Part shown: piece after piece, positions 1-11,238 of the stretch | Numbering within the stretch: position 1 is the stretch's first letter | Layout: each line of letters starts with the position of its first letter | Source: Beroe forskalii | Taxonomy: Eukaryota; Ctenophora; Nuda; Beroida; Beroidae | Direction: 5' to 3' | Assembly: GCA_011033025.1 (NCBI GenBank) | Contig: WFMF01000126.1 | Location: forward strand, 248,001 to 312,000 | DNA length: 64,000 bases | The notes under the pieces: model-generated | What the model was told of the DNA's origin: nothing | The model's database searches: none | Seen by the model: the letters and a program-made list of their open reading frames with translations, nothing else | Position numbers and translations under genes: made by a program

Positions 1-51
1 TAAATCCTGTTACCAAGGCTCATATTCGTACCACTTATTTATTTGGCAAAG

Positions 52-3000
52 ATGGGGATTTCTATAGTTGCATTCTCCGGCCTAATGGCTTTGGTTGGTG
101 AGTACTTGGGCATATTGGAAATTTTTGTGTAAGTACTTGGGCAGATTGGAAATCATTCTTTTACAATTGATGCCATTTTAGCCAATATTACAGATTGGTA
201 TAGGGAGCCAAGTGAAAAAGGAAACCCAAATTTATATGGAGGAGTTGGCATGGGGACTGGGAAACCCCAATTAATAATTATATTGTTGGATAGTACCAAT
301 TTATCAATCAAATGTCGATATCTACATTAAGTTTTGTAAATAGTTAGTGAAGTTACGAATCCTAGCTCATTCACAATATCGACTGGGCTAGTTGAGCTGT
401 GGAAGACTTATTGGCATTGGAAACCCATCAGTGCGCACATTGGTCATGAAATAAATTCAAAGCAGAATTAAATCCACTTTTTCTGTCCCCAGGCTTCGCT
501 GCCGCTGATTTCCCTTGTTTCGACACACTGGAAGGAACCAAGTTAAACTGGCGTCCCACGGCAGAAGACGGTTCCTTCCTCTACTCCACCTACCACACCC
601 CCACATATGAAGACCCTGCTACTGTGGCTTACCTAGATTGTGAATCTGATCCCGTGTGTAATGGCTTCCGTTGCTCTACAGTGTAAGAATCTATTATTAT
701 CATCGAGAGAGGTAGTTATGAGTAGGAGCCTCCGCTCTCCCAGAAAATCTGACAAACTAGGAGTTGAAAACCCGCGATTTTTTGCAGGGTGGTAGAAAAA
801 AGGTGTCTTCGTATTGCTACATTCTTCTTTTTTGAGTAAAGGCTTTAGATTTTTTGTGGTTAACGCTGAAAGTTGGAAAAAGGGTCGCGAAAAACATGAT
901 CGAGTTTTAGATTTGATTCACCAGTTGAGCGCGTTGCTATGGATACATGGGCTAGCGCGCGCAAACTGCACGTGCATTTTCACGAAGAATCTGCCATTTC
1001 GTTGTTGTATATTTTGGAAACGTTTCCACTGTTGAAATTCATAATTTATACGTTCCCAATAGAATTTTTGAGTTCGGTAAAGAAGTTTTTGACCGAAGAC
1101 TAACTTATCACCGTCGTAGGAGAAATGGTAAGAGTTGTTCCATTATGAAAATTAGCGGTAATTCTTTCAAGAAAACAATTCGATGGTTTGATGCGAGAAT
1201 TCGACGGAATGAGGAATTCAATTATTTACTGAAGCTAGAATTGGGTTATAAAAATGCAAACAATTTTGATTTTAATGAGCTCGGATTCAAATTTGTTGCC
1301 CTGTGCACTGCCCATCTATTCTCCTAATCTGAACTTAAGATTAAAAAACATTATTTTTGAGTTCTTCTTATTTAACAGCTGTTTGTTCGAGGTTAATATG
1401 CAATCGTAAAATTTGGTCTATATTTTCATTTATTTTCTAAGCCCTTATGTGAATATTTCGTAATTTCGTTACGTTGCACCCCCACCCCCAGTAACAAAAA
1501 TTGCATCAATGACTAACTTAGTGTAAGATATCACATTTGACACTTCCAAACTTTAAAAAAACCGCAATTGTTATTTTATTCCAATTTCATACGTTTCAAT
1601 TGTTTTGTCATTAATTTTCATAATTCAATATTATTATTTATGAAACTTGCGTTGTGGCTCATGAATTTTGAAAATACTGCGTACTTTAATGTCCATTTTT
1701 TCAACTTTTCAAGTCTAAGAAACCAGGGTCCTGACTAGGGCAATTATATGCTGGCATGGTGGTGCCCTGTAGCCAGCATTGAAAGGGTCGGGTGTCCTGT
1801 GACCCAGAAGGCCCAACGGGCCTTCTAGTTTGTATATAATACATACGATCGTTCTGTGTAACTCTTTCTCGCTAAAAGTTCCTAATTGGTTATGTTATTT
1901 GGCAGTCAAAACTTAGAGCACTGTGTAGCTTGAAGAGACATCGCAGAATCATTGTGTGACCGGCAATGACGCCTCATATGTCATACCATGATATATTGTG
2001 AATCGTTCATCTCCTTGCCTAATGAACTTACAATGAAGCGAATGAACATATTGCTATACTATTCCCAGAACTGGTGGGTGCTCTGTGGCTACTGCTGGCA
2101 ATGTTCCAGTTAAGAACCTTGGAGATGAGGGATTTGAGGTGTACCTGACCAGTGTGGCTGGAGAAAGTGAGGATTATGTTAGCTACCTCAAGAATACCAA
2201 CTGTGGTAAGTCTTCTACCTAAATGAATGCACCAAATCCTTTAGAAATACTGAAAATGCGTCTATCGAATAGTTTAAGAACATATCATCCTTATTTTACA
2301 AGAATATGCGGAGTAAAATTTTGGTGTTTACAAATTTGGTAGGTTGTAATATGGGGATCTTTCTCAAGTCATTACTCTAGTCATAATATGATAATGACGT
2401 CATTTTAAACTGTCATAGTGGGTAAAAATATGGGTATTTTTTCGAAAAAATCCCCAAATTACAACCTCCATAAATACACCTCATAAGGTACACTACTTGG
2501 TAGGATAAAATCATAATCTCATAATGTTCGCCGTTTGATTTTTTAGTCCAGTGCATTTCTACTGTAAGCCCTATTTATCTTGAATAAGTTGGGTAAATAT
2601 TGCAATATCTATTCAGATCCAGGCCAGCTTGCTCTGAGCCTGGAGCTCACCATTGCTCCAAGGTTCACAGAGAAAGTCTGTCAAATGGGAGAGAAGTGTT
2701 TTGCCTCCTACACCGTGACAAATAACGCTGATGGAACAGCTGTCACTGACGTGGCAGGTGCCAGTATTTGCAAAGTTAATGTTGACGGGGATGACTTGGA
2801 GAATTGCCAACCTGCAACTGCTAACACGGACAAAGGCTACCTCTACCGTAAAGTTGGAGTTTGGGATGATGCTTCTCTCACTATCGGGGACTGGGTTCTG
2901 AAGATAGAGCGGGATGAGGCCACACTCGTATCCGAGCCTATCAGTGTGAGTGTGGAGGGCTGGGAATTGCAGGCTGCTCAAGAGGATAGTCATAAGCTCA

Positions 3001-3642
3001 CCATCACCCGGAGATTTACTCTGAAAGCCTGCAGAGTTGGTGAGAAATGCTTCGTCTCTACTACATCACCAATGGTGCAGGAGAGAATCTGACTAAAAGT
3101 GGAGGGTGCTAAATTAAAGATCTGCAAATCGGTTGAGGAGAGTTCGTGGATTGTGTGCTGCTGCCAAGGCTGACAAGAAGGGCTACGTTTTCCTGCGGAT
3201 TGGAACCTATGAAGACACCTCTGCTACTACTGGAGACTGGGGTCCTCCAGATAGTTGGTGGTGAAAACACAGTCGTGTCTGAGCCTATCAGTGTATTTGT
3301 GGAGAGCCTGAAGCAGTGGTTGATGTGGACGATCTGAAACTTACTCCAAGATTCACTTCTAAGGCCTGCAAAGTGGAGAAAGACTGCTTTGTCTCATTCA
3401 CAATCACCAATGAAAATGGAGAAATTCTCACTGGAGTTAGGGGTGCCAGTATTTGCAAAGTTGTCGACGGCGATTTGATCAACTGTGAGAATGCAGCCAA
3501 CGAACATGACAAAGGATACGTTTTCCGAAAAGTCGGAGTTTGGAAGAACACTGCTCGAACCATCGGAGATTGGGCTCTGAAAGTGAAGCAGAATGGAAAC
3601 ACAATCGTATCCGACTCTATTAGTGTCACTTTGGACGAGTAA
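52..3642 (+). CDS. Secreted four-cysteine repeat protein, left copy (4 exons, frame broken)
   Basis: Exons are 52-97, 493-682, 2069-2205 and 2617-3642; all introns have GT..AG borders and the phases agree (1, 2, 1). Exon 1 gives a hydrophobic signal peptide (MGISIVAFSGLMALVG). Exons 2-3 encode a cysteine-containing N-terminal domain with DFPCFDTLEG, CNGFRCST and KNTNC. Exon 4 encodes about three copies of a ~100-residue domain with the pattern PRFT..C..GEKCF, GASICKV, C, DKGYLYRKVGVW, TIGDWVL and a closing V[ST]EPISV strand. I do not recognise the family; a secreted beta-sandwich repeat is an inference. Against the right copy (10718-7721), exon 4 has several 1-2 base indels from about 3057 to 3380 (for example one T missing near 3058, one A added near 3097), so the frame breaks. 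They are either pseudogene lesions or consensus errors. It ends ISVTLDE-stop directly after domain 3, lacking two domains of the right copy. Intron 2 holds a Helitron-like insertion. Confidence 0.72.
690..1828 (+). mobile_element. Helitron-like non-autonomous element in intron 2 of the left gene
   Basis: The right gene copy continues from GTGTAAGAAT straight into the sequence that here resumes at 1829, so about 1.14 kb is inserted. The insert begins TC (690), ends with a GC-rich hairpin (AGAAGGCCC-AAC-GGGCCTTCT) and CTAG (1825-1828), and sits between A and T. TC start, 3' hairpin, CTRR end and A|T target are the Helitron signature. Internal words such as CGTTGCTATGGA and GCACGTGCA are shared with the elements at 39116-39921 and 46943-46282. 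No Rep/helicase ORF is present. Confidence 0.75.
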
Positions 3643-4677
3643 AAATTCAACAAGAATGAGGAATATAGAATGGATGTTAGAAATTAGCAGGGTTTTGAGT
3701 TAGAAGACATTATTGTTTGAAGATCGAAGTTAATAAGTTTAGCATTAATTTGAATTGCAATTCCACTAGTTTGACTTAAAAATACAGGAGATAGATAATA
3801 GGTGATTTTCGACAAGTCTTGTTCGGCAAAGCGGTAAAAACCTACTTTTAGAGTTGTAACTGGCATCCTCCCATACCAGAATTATCAAAAACCCGAAAAC
3901 CGACATTGGACCCGCCAACCCCTGACTATTTACCCACAATATAACATCTTATTAATATCATCCATGCTAACATAATGAAGAAACTGAATTTTTGCCCACA
4001 GTATAACATCTTATTAACAACATCCATGCTAACATGATGAATAAACTGTATTCTATAATCAAAGATATAAATTCTATGCAAATGCAGAAAATACTTTAAA
4101 AGTAAACAGATAAGGTTCATTGCTAAATCCCGGTTTTAAAAGTTAAATGTTCATAATATAATTTCCAACAAGATAAATAAGTAAAGAGATCGAAAGAACC
4201 TCAAACTGGAACATCTTTCTCAGTCGACCCGAGGTTCGCCTCCAAGTAACAAGTTCATCGAATCGTTTCACTCCTCTGCAATAAATCAGAAGTTAGAAAT
4301 TCGTTTGCCATTGCAAGGAACAATGTTCTGATTACACTTCAGCATCAAATAGACGGGGGAGGGGGCAGTTGCAGTTTTTGGATACTTAATTTCTTCCCAC
4401 GGTGGGAGACAATTTTCTAACACACTTACCGATATTCGATTAGACGTTTTCGATAATTTAGGAAAGTTAAACCTATACTTCTTTCCACTACTATTCGTTT
4501 TGGCAAGATCAAAATATCGTTCTAGGCCTTTTGGGAATTTGGGGCCTTAATTTGTTAATCAACACTTCTACAACGAATTCCTTCAAACGCCTTCTATGAA
4601 TTTTGAAACCAATCCCATACCATGAACAAGATCGCACTGCAGATATCGCAGCACATTTAACTGTCGGACAATGCTGA
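3643..4677. repeat. Gap between left gene and pentraxin gene, with a tandem duplication
   Basis: No coding exon is visible. A ~68-bp direct duplication lies at about 3932-4050; both units contain CCCACA[AG]TATAACATCTTA and CATCCATGCTAACAT. The remainder is AT-rich and otherwise featureless. Confidence 0.6.
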
Positions 4678-6742
4678 TCAACAGATAACGAAGTAACGGA
4701 TCTCCTCTAAAATTTCAGGCTGTTCTTTCTTCTTTCCACCTTGTTTCGACTTGCACTTCTTCTTTTGGCACTTACGCTGGAAAAGTGTTCGTAAAACACT
4801 GCAAGTCAGTGTTATCACACCATTTGCAAGATACTGATTAATGACGACATAATTATATTTAAGTTCCATTCCCCCCAAATTACCACCAACTAAATCTTGT
4901 GGTTTTGGTCCATCTAAGTGTTTGGCTTATGGTTTAATAGTGTCTATCATCCGAATTTTAATGCATTTATCGTGTCAATTAACAATTCGACCTGCGGCCT
5001 CACTGTTAATTGCACTGATTAATGCATACAATTCGGATGATAAACCCTTGACTCTATGCTTCTATGCATGACGTGTACTTGCTATATTGCTGGTACTGCT
5101 CTTACTTACCAGTGTGGTAACCTCTTCAATCAAATCTTCATTTGTATCTTTGAGAGTGGTAACATGGTCCCTCAGATCTTCAATACTCTTTTTTTGGGTG
5201 GTAACTTTGCCCTCCAGTTCGTCATTGGTATCTTGAAGGTCGGTAGCCTGGTCCCTCAGTTGTTTGATTGTCTGGTTTTGGGTGGTAACATGGTCCCCAA
5301 GGTCCTTGATTGTCTGGTTTTGCTTGGTAACCTGGTCACTCAAGTCCTTGATTTTCTGGTCTTGGGTGGTAACTTGCTCACTCAAATCTTCATTCGTATC
5401 TTTGAGAGTGGTAACATGGTCCCTCAGATCTTCAATACTCTTTTTTTGGGTGGTGACTTTGTCCCTCCAGTTCGTCATTGGTATCTTGAAGGTCGGTAGC
5501 CTGGTCCCTCAGTTGTTTGATTGTCTGGTTTTGGGTGGTAACATGGTCCCCAAGATCCTTGATTGTCTGGTTTTGCTTGCTAACCTGGTCACTCAAGTCC
5601 TTGATTTTCTGGTCTTGGGTGGTAACTTGGTCACTCAAATCCTCATTCGTATCTTTGAGAGTGGTAACATGATCCCTCAGATCTTCAATATTCTTGCTTT
5701 GGGTGGTGACTTTGTCCTCCAGTTCGTCATTGGTATCTTGAAGGTCGGTAGCCTGGTCTTTCAGTTGTTTGATTGTCTGGTTTTGGGTGGTAACATGGTC
5801 CCCAAGGTCCTTGATTGTCTGGTTTTGCTTGGTAACCTGGTCACTCAAGTCCTTGATTTTCTGGTCTTGGGTGATAACTTGGTCACTCAAGTCCTCATTT
5901 GTCTGATTCAGGCTAGTGACCTGGTCCCGAAGGTCCTCATTTGACTGGTTTATGCTAGTAACCTGGTCCCTAAGATCTTCAATCGTCCTGCTTTTTGTGT
6001 CAATCATTTTCTTTAGTTTCGTCACATCACAGATTTTTGGGATGAACTCCTTGACTGATCCGTATCGGGTCTGGTTCAGGATCTCCACCCAAGATAACAC
6101 CCTCGAGTCCTCGTGCAGGTCTGTTTCCAGAGGACACAGACCTGCCCTGTACATCTCTCGCACTTCCTCCCCTGACAGTGCCTCAGCGTATAGGTTTAGG
6201 TCCATCATCTCGCCCCCGTAGTAAGCGTCTGCGCGTCCTCGAATGGAGTAACCATCTGTGCGTCCTGGATAGAAATTCCCTACTGTCAATATTTTGGAGC
6301 TTCTGTATTGTATAGGGTGGCCAGACACTGCCGTTGATGCTACTTCCTCTCCATTAACATAGTATTTGGCTACTTTTGAGGCTGCACTGAACGTCAGACA
6401 GACGTGGTGCCACTCCGCTAACACTGCTCTCACACTGCTGGGTGTTGTTGTGGGGAAAGATACACCCATAACATAATTGTAAGAACCCTTTCCAGACAGC
6501 GCGAGGGGGCTACCATCATAAGAAAAAGCTGTGGAATATCTCACTAGAGAAGGGTCCTTCAGCCAAGCACATACCGCGGTTTTATTGGCTATTTGTGAAA
6601 TAGCATGCTCTGATGGTATAAAACTTATACACGAGTCCTTGTCTACGAATTTGAGGGCCCGCATTCTGTCAAGTAGAGTATCTCCGCTTCCTAGTGTATT
6701 CAACATCAGGAGGCAAAGAATCCTTGATACCGTGGTGTTCAT
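4678..6742 (-). CDS. Secreted pentraxin-domain protein with long heptad coiled coil
   Basis: The start at 6742 gives a signal peptide (MNTTVSRILCLLMLNTLGSG). Residues ~35-205 form a pentraxin/LamG-type domain: C58 in VCAWL and C115 in WHHVCLTF match the conserved pentraxin disulfide pair, followed by YYVNGEEV and the closing ALSGEEVREMYRAGLC. From ~240 a coiled coil is built of 14-residue blocks such as DLSDQVTTQDQKIK; six blocks make an 84-residue (252-bp) unit repeated about three times. A single extra C at 5463-5465 shifts the frame; neighbouring repeat units lack it. The large exon ends at 5110 with donor GTAAGT. A phase-compatible acceptor at 4777 opens a final exon 4776-4678 coding a Lys/Cys-rich tail (RKCQKKKCKSKQ) and stop; that last exon is inferred. 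Likely an oligomeric, possibly Ca-dependent extracellular lectin-like protein. It lies between the two convergent repeat-protein genes. Confidence 0.8.
4945..5042. repeat. 98-bp imperfect palindrome (MITE-like) in an intron
   Basis: TATCATCCGAATT...ATGCATT...TTAACA at the left is mirrored by TGTTAATTGCA...TAATGCAT...AATTCGGATGATA at the right around a ~19-bp GC-richer loop. It lies inside the predicted intron 4777-5109 of the pentraxin gene. Confidence 0.75.
5120..5990 (-). repeat. 252-bp in-frame tandem repeat coding the coiled coil
   Basis: The marker CAGATCTTCAATA recurs at 5173, 5425 and 5678. The spacing is 252 bp (84 codons = 12 heptads) and then 253 bp because of the one-base insertion near 5464. 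Units are nearly identical in DNA sequence, pointing to recent expansion or homogenisation. Confidence 0.85.
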
Positions 6743-7720
6743 GTTCTCGGTCTAAGAAAGTAGGAAATGTAGTAGGTAATGAAGTTTGGAATAGTATTAA
6801 GTGAAAATCCCAACCAAACAACCCCGTATAGGGGGGCTCCCCCTCCTATAGGTTAATAATAGTACCACTCCCATGCAGATTACTGTACCGTGCAATCATT
6901 TAAGAGTATAAATTCTGAATATGATATTAAATTTGACGGATTTTACAGGCAGTTGATTGTGTGTAGTAAATTGCGGCCCTATATTTTATAAGCCATGAAA
7001 TGAAAATAAGTTAATATAGCAACTGCTGTGATCGAGAACACAAATTGACCTAACTTCTAGCTGGATGGATGCAATTGACCTGAATAAAATAAATCCAATA
7101 AATAAGCTGGTATAATTGAAGTTATGATTGAATTCCTCACCAAATCACTGGAATGCCTCACCAAATCAGTTGTTTATATGATTACAGCCTGGAATGACTT
7201 ACCAAATATTAAATTAGTGGGTAATATGATTACAGTATACAGTCTGGATTAGCAAATATTAAATCAGAGGGTGATATGATTACAGTGAAAAGTTTGGAAT
7301 ACCAACTATTAAATCAGTGGTTCACACTCCGCTCATCAGCTTCGTAGCACGATTACAGTCTGGAATGACTTAGCAAATATATTAAATTTATTGTAAGCTT
7401 GTAGCTTTTGAGAATTTGAGATGGCGTCCATTTCAATCTCATTGAATCACACGATAAGTATTTTGGTATATTATTATCAAAATGTTTATTAATGTTCACA
7501 GAATTCGGAATTGAAAGCAATGAAGCATAGAATTTGTTACTTTGTTGACGGACAATTAACCGTCGGTTACCGGTGAATTTTTCATTTTCAAAAATTCATT
7601 TCCAACAATTAAAACTCGTAGAATTGCAATTCAAAGACATTAAAATCTTATTAAATTCGAATAGCTATGTCTTCTATCTCGAACAGCTTCCTAATTTCTA
7701 ACACCAGTCTGATATTCTGG
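6743..7720. repeat. Gap upstream of pentraxin gene, with degenerate tandem repeats
   Basis: About 7130-7390 contains roughly four imperfect 60-70-bp units with the words ATGATTACAGTCTGGAAT, GACTTA[CG]CAAATATTAAAT and TCAGTGG. Otherwise AT-rich with no exon. The 5' flank of the pentraxin gene (6743-7100) shows no promoter motif I would trust. Confidence 0.55.
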
Positions 7721-10718
7721 CTACTCGTCCACAGTGACACTTATAGAGCCAGACACCAGCTTCTCTCCGTCCTGTACTATCCTCAGCACCCAATCTCCGA
7801 TGGTTAGAGAATGGTCCTGGAACACTCCGATTCTTCGGTACATGTAGCCTTTGTCGTGCTCTCCAATCGCAGTTTGGCACTGGATCAACTTCTTCCCGTC
7901 AACTTTGCAAATACTGGCACCCTTAATCTTGGTCTGCCTCACATCATCGATATCAGTAACGTAGAAAGAAACAAAGCACTTCTCTCCAGACAGACAGTTC
8001 TTCTCAGTAAACCTCGGAGTAATGGTAAGTCCCAGTCCCTCCTCCTCCTCCTCCTCTTCAGGACTCTCAGGAGTTTCACCAACTCTCTCTTCCTCAGTCA
8101 CAGTGGCACTCACGGGGGCGGATCTGAGGGTCTCACCATTGCAATCGATCATAAAGACCCAGTCACCCACAGTTTTACTCCTGTCCTTCCAGACACCCAC
8201 ACGTCTGTAAAGGTATTTCCCCTTCCTGTTCCGGATTGCTCTCTTGCACATGGTTAGTTCCTCGCCCTCAACTTTGCAAACCATGGGGTTTTCCACTTTG
8301 GTGATGTTCTTGCCATCACTAGTTCTGGTGACAGTGAACAGGGCAAAGCACTTCTTTTCGGTAGCATAGCACACCAAGTCTGTCTCTATAGGGGCGAGAG
8401 TAAGGTCAGTAGACCTCTTAACGATTCTGGCTTCCCCCTCCACAGTGACACTGATAGAGTCGGATACGATTGTGTTTCCATTTTGCTTCACTTTCAGAGC
8501 CCAATCTCCGATGGTTCGAGCAGTGTTCTTCCAAACTCCTACTTTTCGGAAAACGTATCCTTTGTCATGTTCGTTAGCTGCATTCTCACAGTTGATCAAA
8601 TCGCCGTCGACAACTTTGCAAATACTGGCACCCCTTACTCCAGTGAGAATTTCTCCATTTTCATTGGTGATTGTGAATGAGACAAAGCAGTCTTCTCCCA
8701 CGTTGCAGGCCTTAGAAGTGAATCTTGGAGTAAGTTTCAGATCGTCCACATCAACCACTGCTTCAAGGCTCTCCACAAATACACTGATAGGCTCAGACAC
8801 GACTGTGTTTTCACCACCAACTATCTGGAGGACCCAGTCTCCAGTAGTAGCAGAGGTGTCTTCATAGGTTCCAATCCGCAGGAAAACGTAGCCCTTCTTA
8901 TCAGCCTTGGCAGCAGCACAATCCACAAACTCTCCTCCAACCGATTTGCAGATCTTTAATTTAGCACCCTCCACTTTAGTCAGATTCTCTCCTGCACCAT
9001 TGGTGATGTAGTAAGAGACGAAGCATTTCTCACCAACTCTGCAGGCTTTCAGAGTAAATCTCCGGGTGATGGTGAGCTTATCACTATCCTCTTGAGCAGC
9101 CTGCAATTCCCAGCCCTCCACACTCACACTGATTAGGCTCGGATACGAGTGTGGCCTCATCCCGCTCTATCTTCAGAACCCAGTCCCCGATAGTGAGAGA
9201 AGCATCATCCCAAACTCCAACTTTACGGTAGAGGTAGCCTTTGTCCGTGTTAGCAGTTGCAGGTTGGCAATTCTCCAAGTCATCCCCGTCAACATTAACT
9301 TTGCAAATACTGGCACCTGCCACGTCAGTGACAGCTGTTCCATCAGCGTTATTCGTCACGGTGTAGGAGGCAAAACACTTCTCTCCCATTTGACAGACTT
9401 TCTCTGTGAACCTTGGAGCAATGGTGAGCTCCAGACTTAGAGCAAGCTGGCCTGGATCTGAAGAGATATTGGCGTTAATTACCAACCTATTCAAGAATAC
9501 TTGGTACTTACAAAGCAAAGTAAGTATCAATTAACCACAATTAACCGTAGTCATTATCAAACGGCTAACATTATATAACGAACGGCAATCATAACACAAT
9601 GGATGAGCAATAATAAGTAGATTAGATCAAGGCCACTTTTTTGTGGTTCATAATTCATAAATACGGCTTCGGGATTTCTAGAAAATTCAAACACATTAGG
9701 AGACTTACCACAATTGGTATTCTTGAGGTAGCTAACATAGTCCTCACTTTCTCCAGCCACACTGGTCAGGTACACCTCAAATCCCTCATCTCCAACGTTC
9801 TTAACTGGAACATTGCCAGCAGTAGCCACAGAGCACCCTCCAGTTCTGGGAATAGTAAAACAATATGTTCATTCGCTTCATTGTAAGATGAACAATTCGC
9901 AATATATCATGGTATGACATATGAGGCGTCATTGCCAGTCACACAATGTTTCTGCGATGTCTGTTGAGACTACACAGTGCTCTAAGTTTTGACTGCCAAA
10001 TATCATAACCAATTAGAAACTTTTAGCGAGAAAGAGTTACACAGAACGATCGTATGAATTACAAATACATTCTTACACTGTAGAACAACGGAAGCCGTTA
10101 CACAAGGGATCATATTCACAATCTAGGTAAGCCTCAGTAGCAGGGTCTTCATATGTGGGGGTGTGGTAGGTGGGGTAGAGGTAAGAACCGTCTTCTGCCG
10201 TGGGACGCCAGTTTAACTTGGTTCCTTCCAGTGTGTCGAAACAAGGGAAATCAGCGGCAGCGAAGCCTGGGGACAGAAAAAGTGGATTTAATTTTGCTTT
10301 GAATTTACTTCATTACCAATGTGTGCACTGATGGGTTTCCAATGCCAATAAGTGTTCCACCAGCTCAAGTAATCCAGCTGATATTGCGAGTGAGCTAGGA
10401 TTCGTAAGCTAACCTGTGTTCACTCACCATATTTTACCAAGCTTGATCTAAGTATCGCTATCTAACATAAGAACGTTATTAACTGACCTCCCCAGTCCCC
10501 AATTTAACTTTTCCATGTCAACTTGGGTACGATTTCCAACTTGGGCTCCCTTATCGGCGTACGCTCCCCATACCCCCTTCCAAGTCATCACATTTTTTAA
10601 ACATTTCTTAAAAGATTGATGTTTTCAAAACGGAAGATAATTCCGAACTTTCCAATATGCTCAATTACTTACCAACCAAAACCATTAGGCCGGTGAATGC
10701 AAATATAGAAATCCCCAT
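7721..10718 (-). CDS. Secreted four-cysteine repeat protein, right copy (4 exons, 5 domains)
   Basis: Exons are 10718-10673, 10266-10077, 9845-9709 and 9457-7721; the first three match the left copy in length exactly (46, 190, 137 bp). Signal peptide MGISIFAFTGLMVLVG, then the same cysteine-containing N-terminal domain, then five ~100-residue domains: (1) LELTIAPRFTEKVC, (2) KLTITRRFTLKAC, (3) LKLTPRFTSKAC, (4) a divergent LTLAPIETDLVC, (5) LTITPRFTEKNC, ending ISVTVDE-stop. An acidic linker (SPEEEEEEEG) precedes domain 5. Each domain normally has four Cys (PRFT..C..GE.CF, ASICKV, L..C) and the motif KGY.YR..GV...S.T.GDWVL. One extra base near 9133 (GAGCCTAATCAG here, GAGCCTATCAG in the left copy) breaks the frame inside domain 1. 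The product is probably exported; function unknown. It is convergent with its left paralogue across the pentraxin gene. Confidence 0.78.
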
Positions 10719-10865
10719 CTTGATTACCTATAAGAAATACATAGTATTATTATCATTTACAAGAAATACTAAGTAATCCAATATCTGCCAGGTTGTATGG
10801 TGGATAGCCAAATGTTGTGATTCTTGCTCTCTTGCCCATTCCTTATTGAGTTATTAGGCCAATAA

Positions 10866-11238
10866 TATTGGCCCTTATTTAACCGGTCCTTAAGGGAAAA
10901 AAATGCTTTGAGATTTTTGTCCAAAGGGCCGGTTAAAAAAATGGCTGGTGAAAGTGGGGCCGATTAAATAAAAGGCCAGTTTATTTAGGTCAGATGAAAC
11001 TTATGTACATTATATAACACAGATCATAATGACATAAATCATGATATTGGACCAGGATTTGGTTTTTTGATGCAATTTACTTAGTATACGTTGGTTTTTG
11101 TGGCTTTTTTAGCAAAAAATAATGGTTGAAAATTTTTTGTCCAAATGGTTAAAATGGATCAAAAATGATTCGATTTTTGTCCATAGGGCCGGTTAAAAAA
11201 GGGCCGTTGAAAAAAAGCCGGGTAAATAAAGGCCAATA
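10866..11238. mobile_element. 373-bp MITE-like element with terminal inverted repeats
   Basis: The left end TATTGGCCCTTATTTAACCG and the right end read in reverse (TATTGGCCTTTATTTACCCG) form ~25-bp imperfect inverted repeats. GGCCGGTTAAAAAA occurs internally in direct orientation near both ends. No coding capacity. Confidence 0.7.

Noticed and set aside
5056..5944. Long + strand frames (147 and 226 residues) rich in Leu, Val and Gly
   Set aside because: Antisense shadow of the coiled-coil repeat of the - strand pentraxin gene.
7811..8867. + strand ORFs opposite the right repeat-protein gene
   Set aside because: Antisense shadows of exon 4.
1..10740. Inverted repeat as a palindromic read or assembly artefact
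   Set aside because: The arms differ by a 1.1-kb insertion, domain number and many substitutions, so they are real diverged paralogues, although local consensus errors remain possible.
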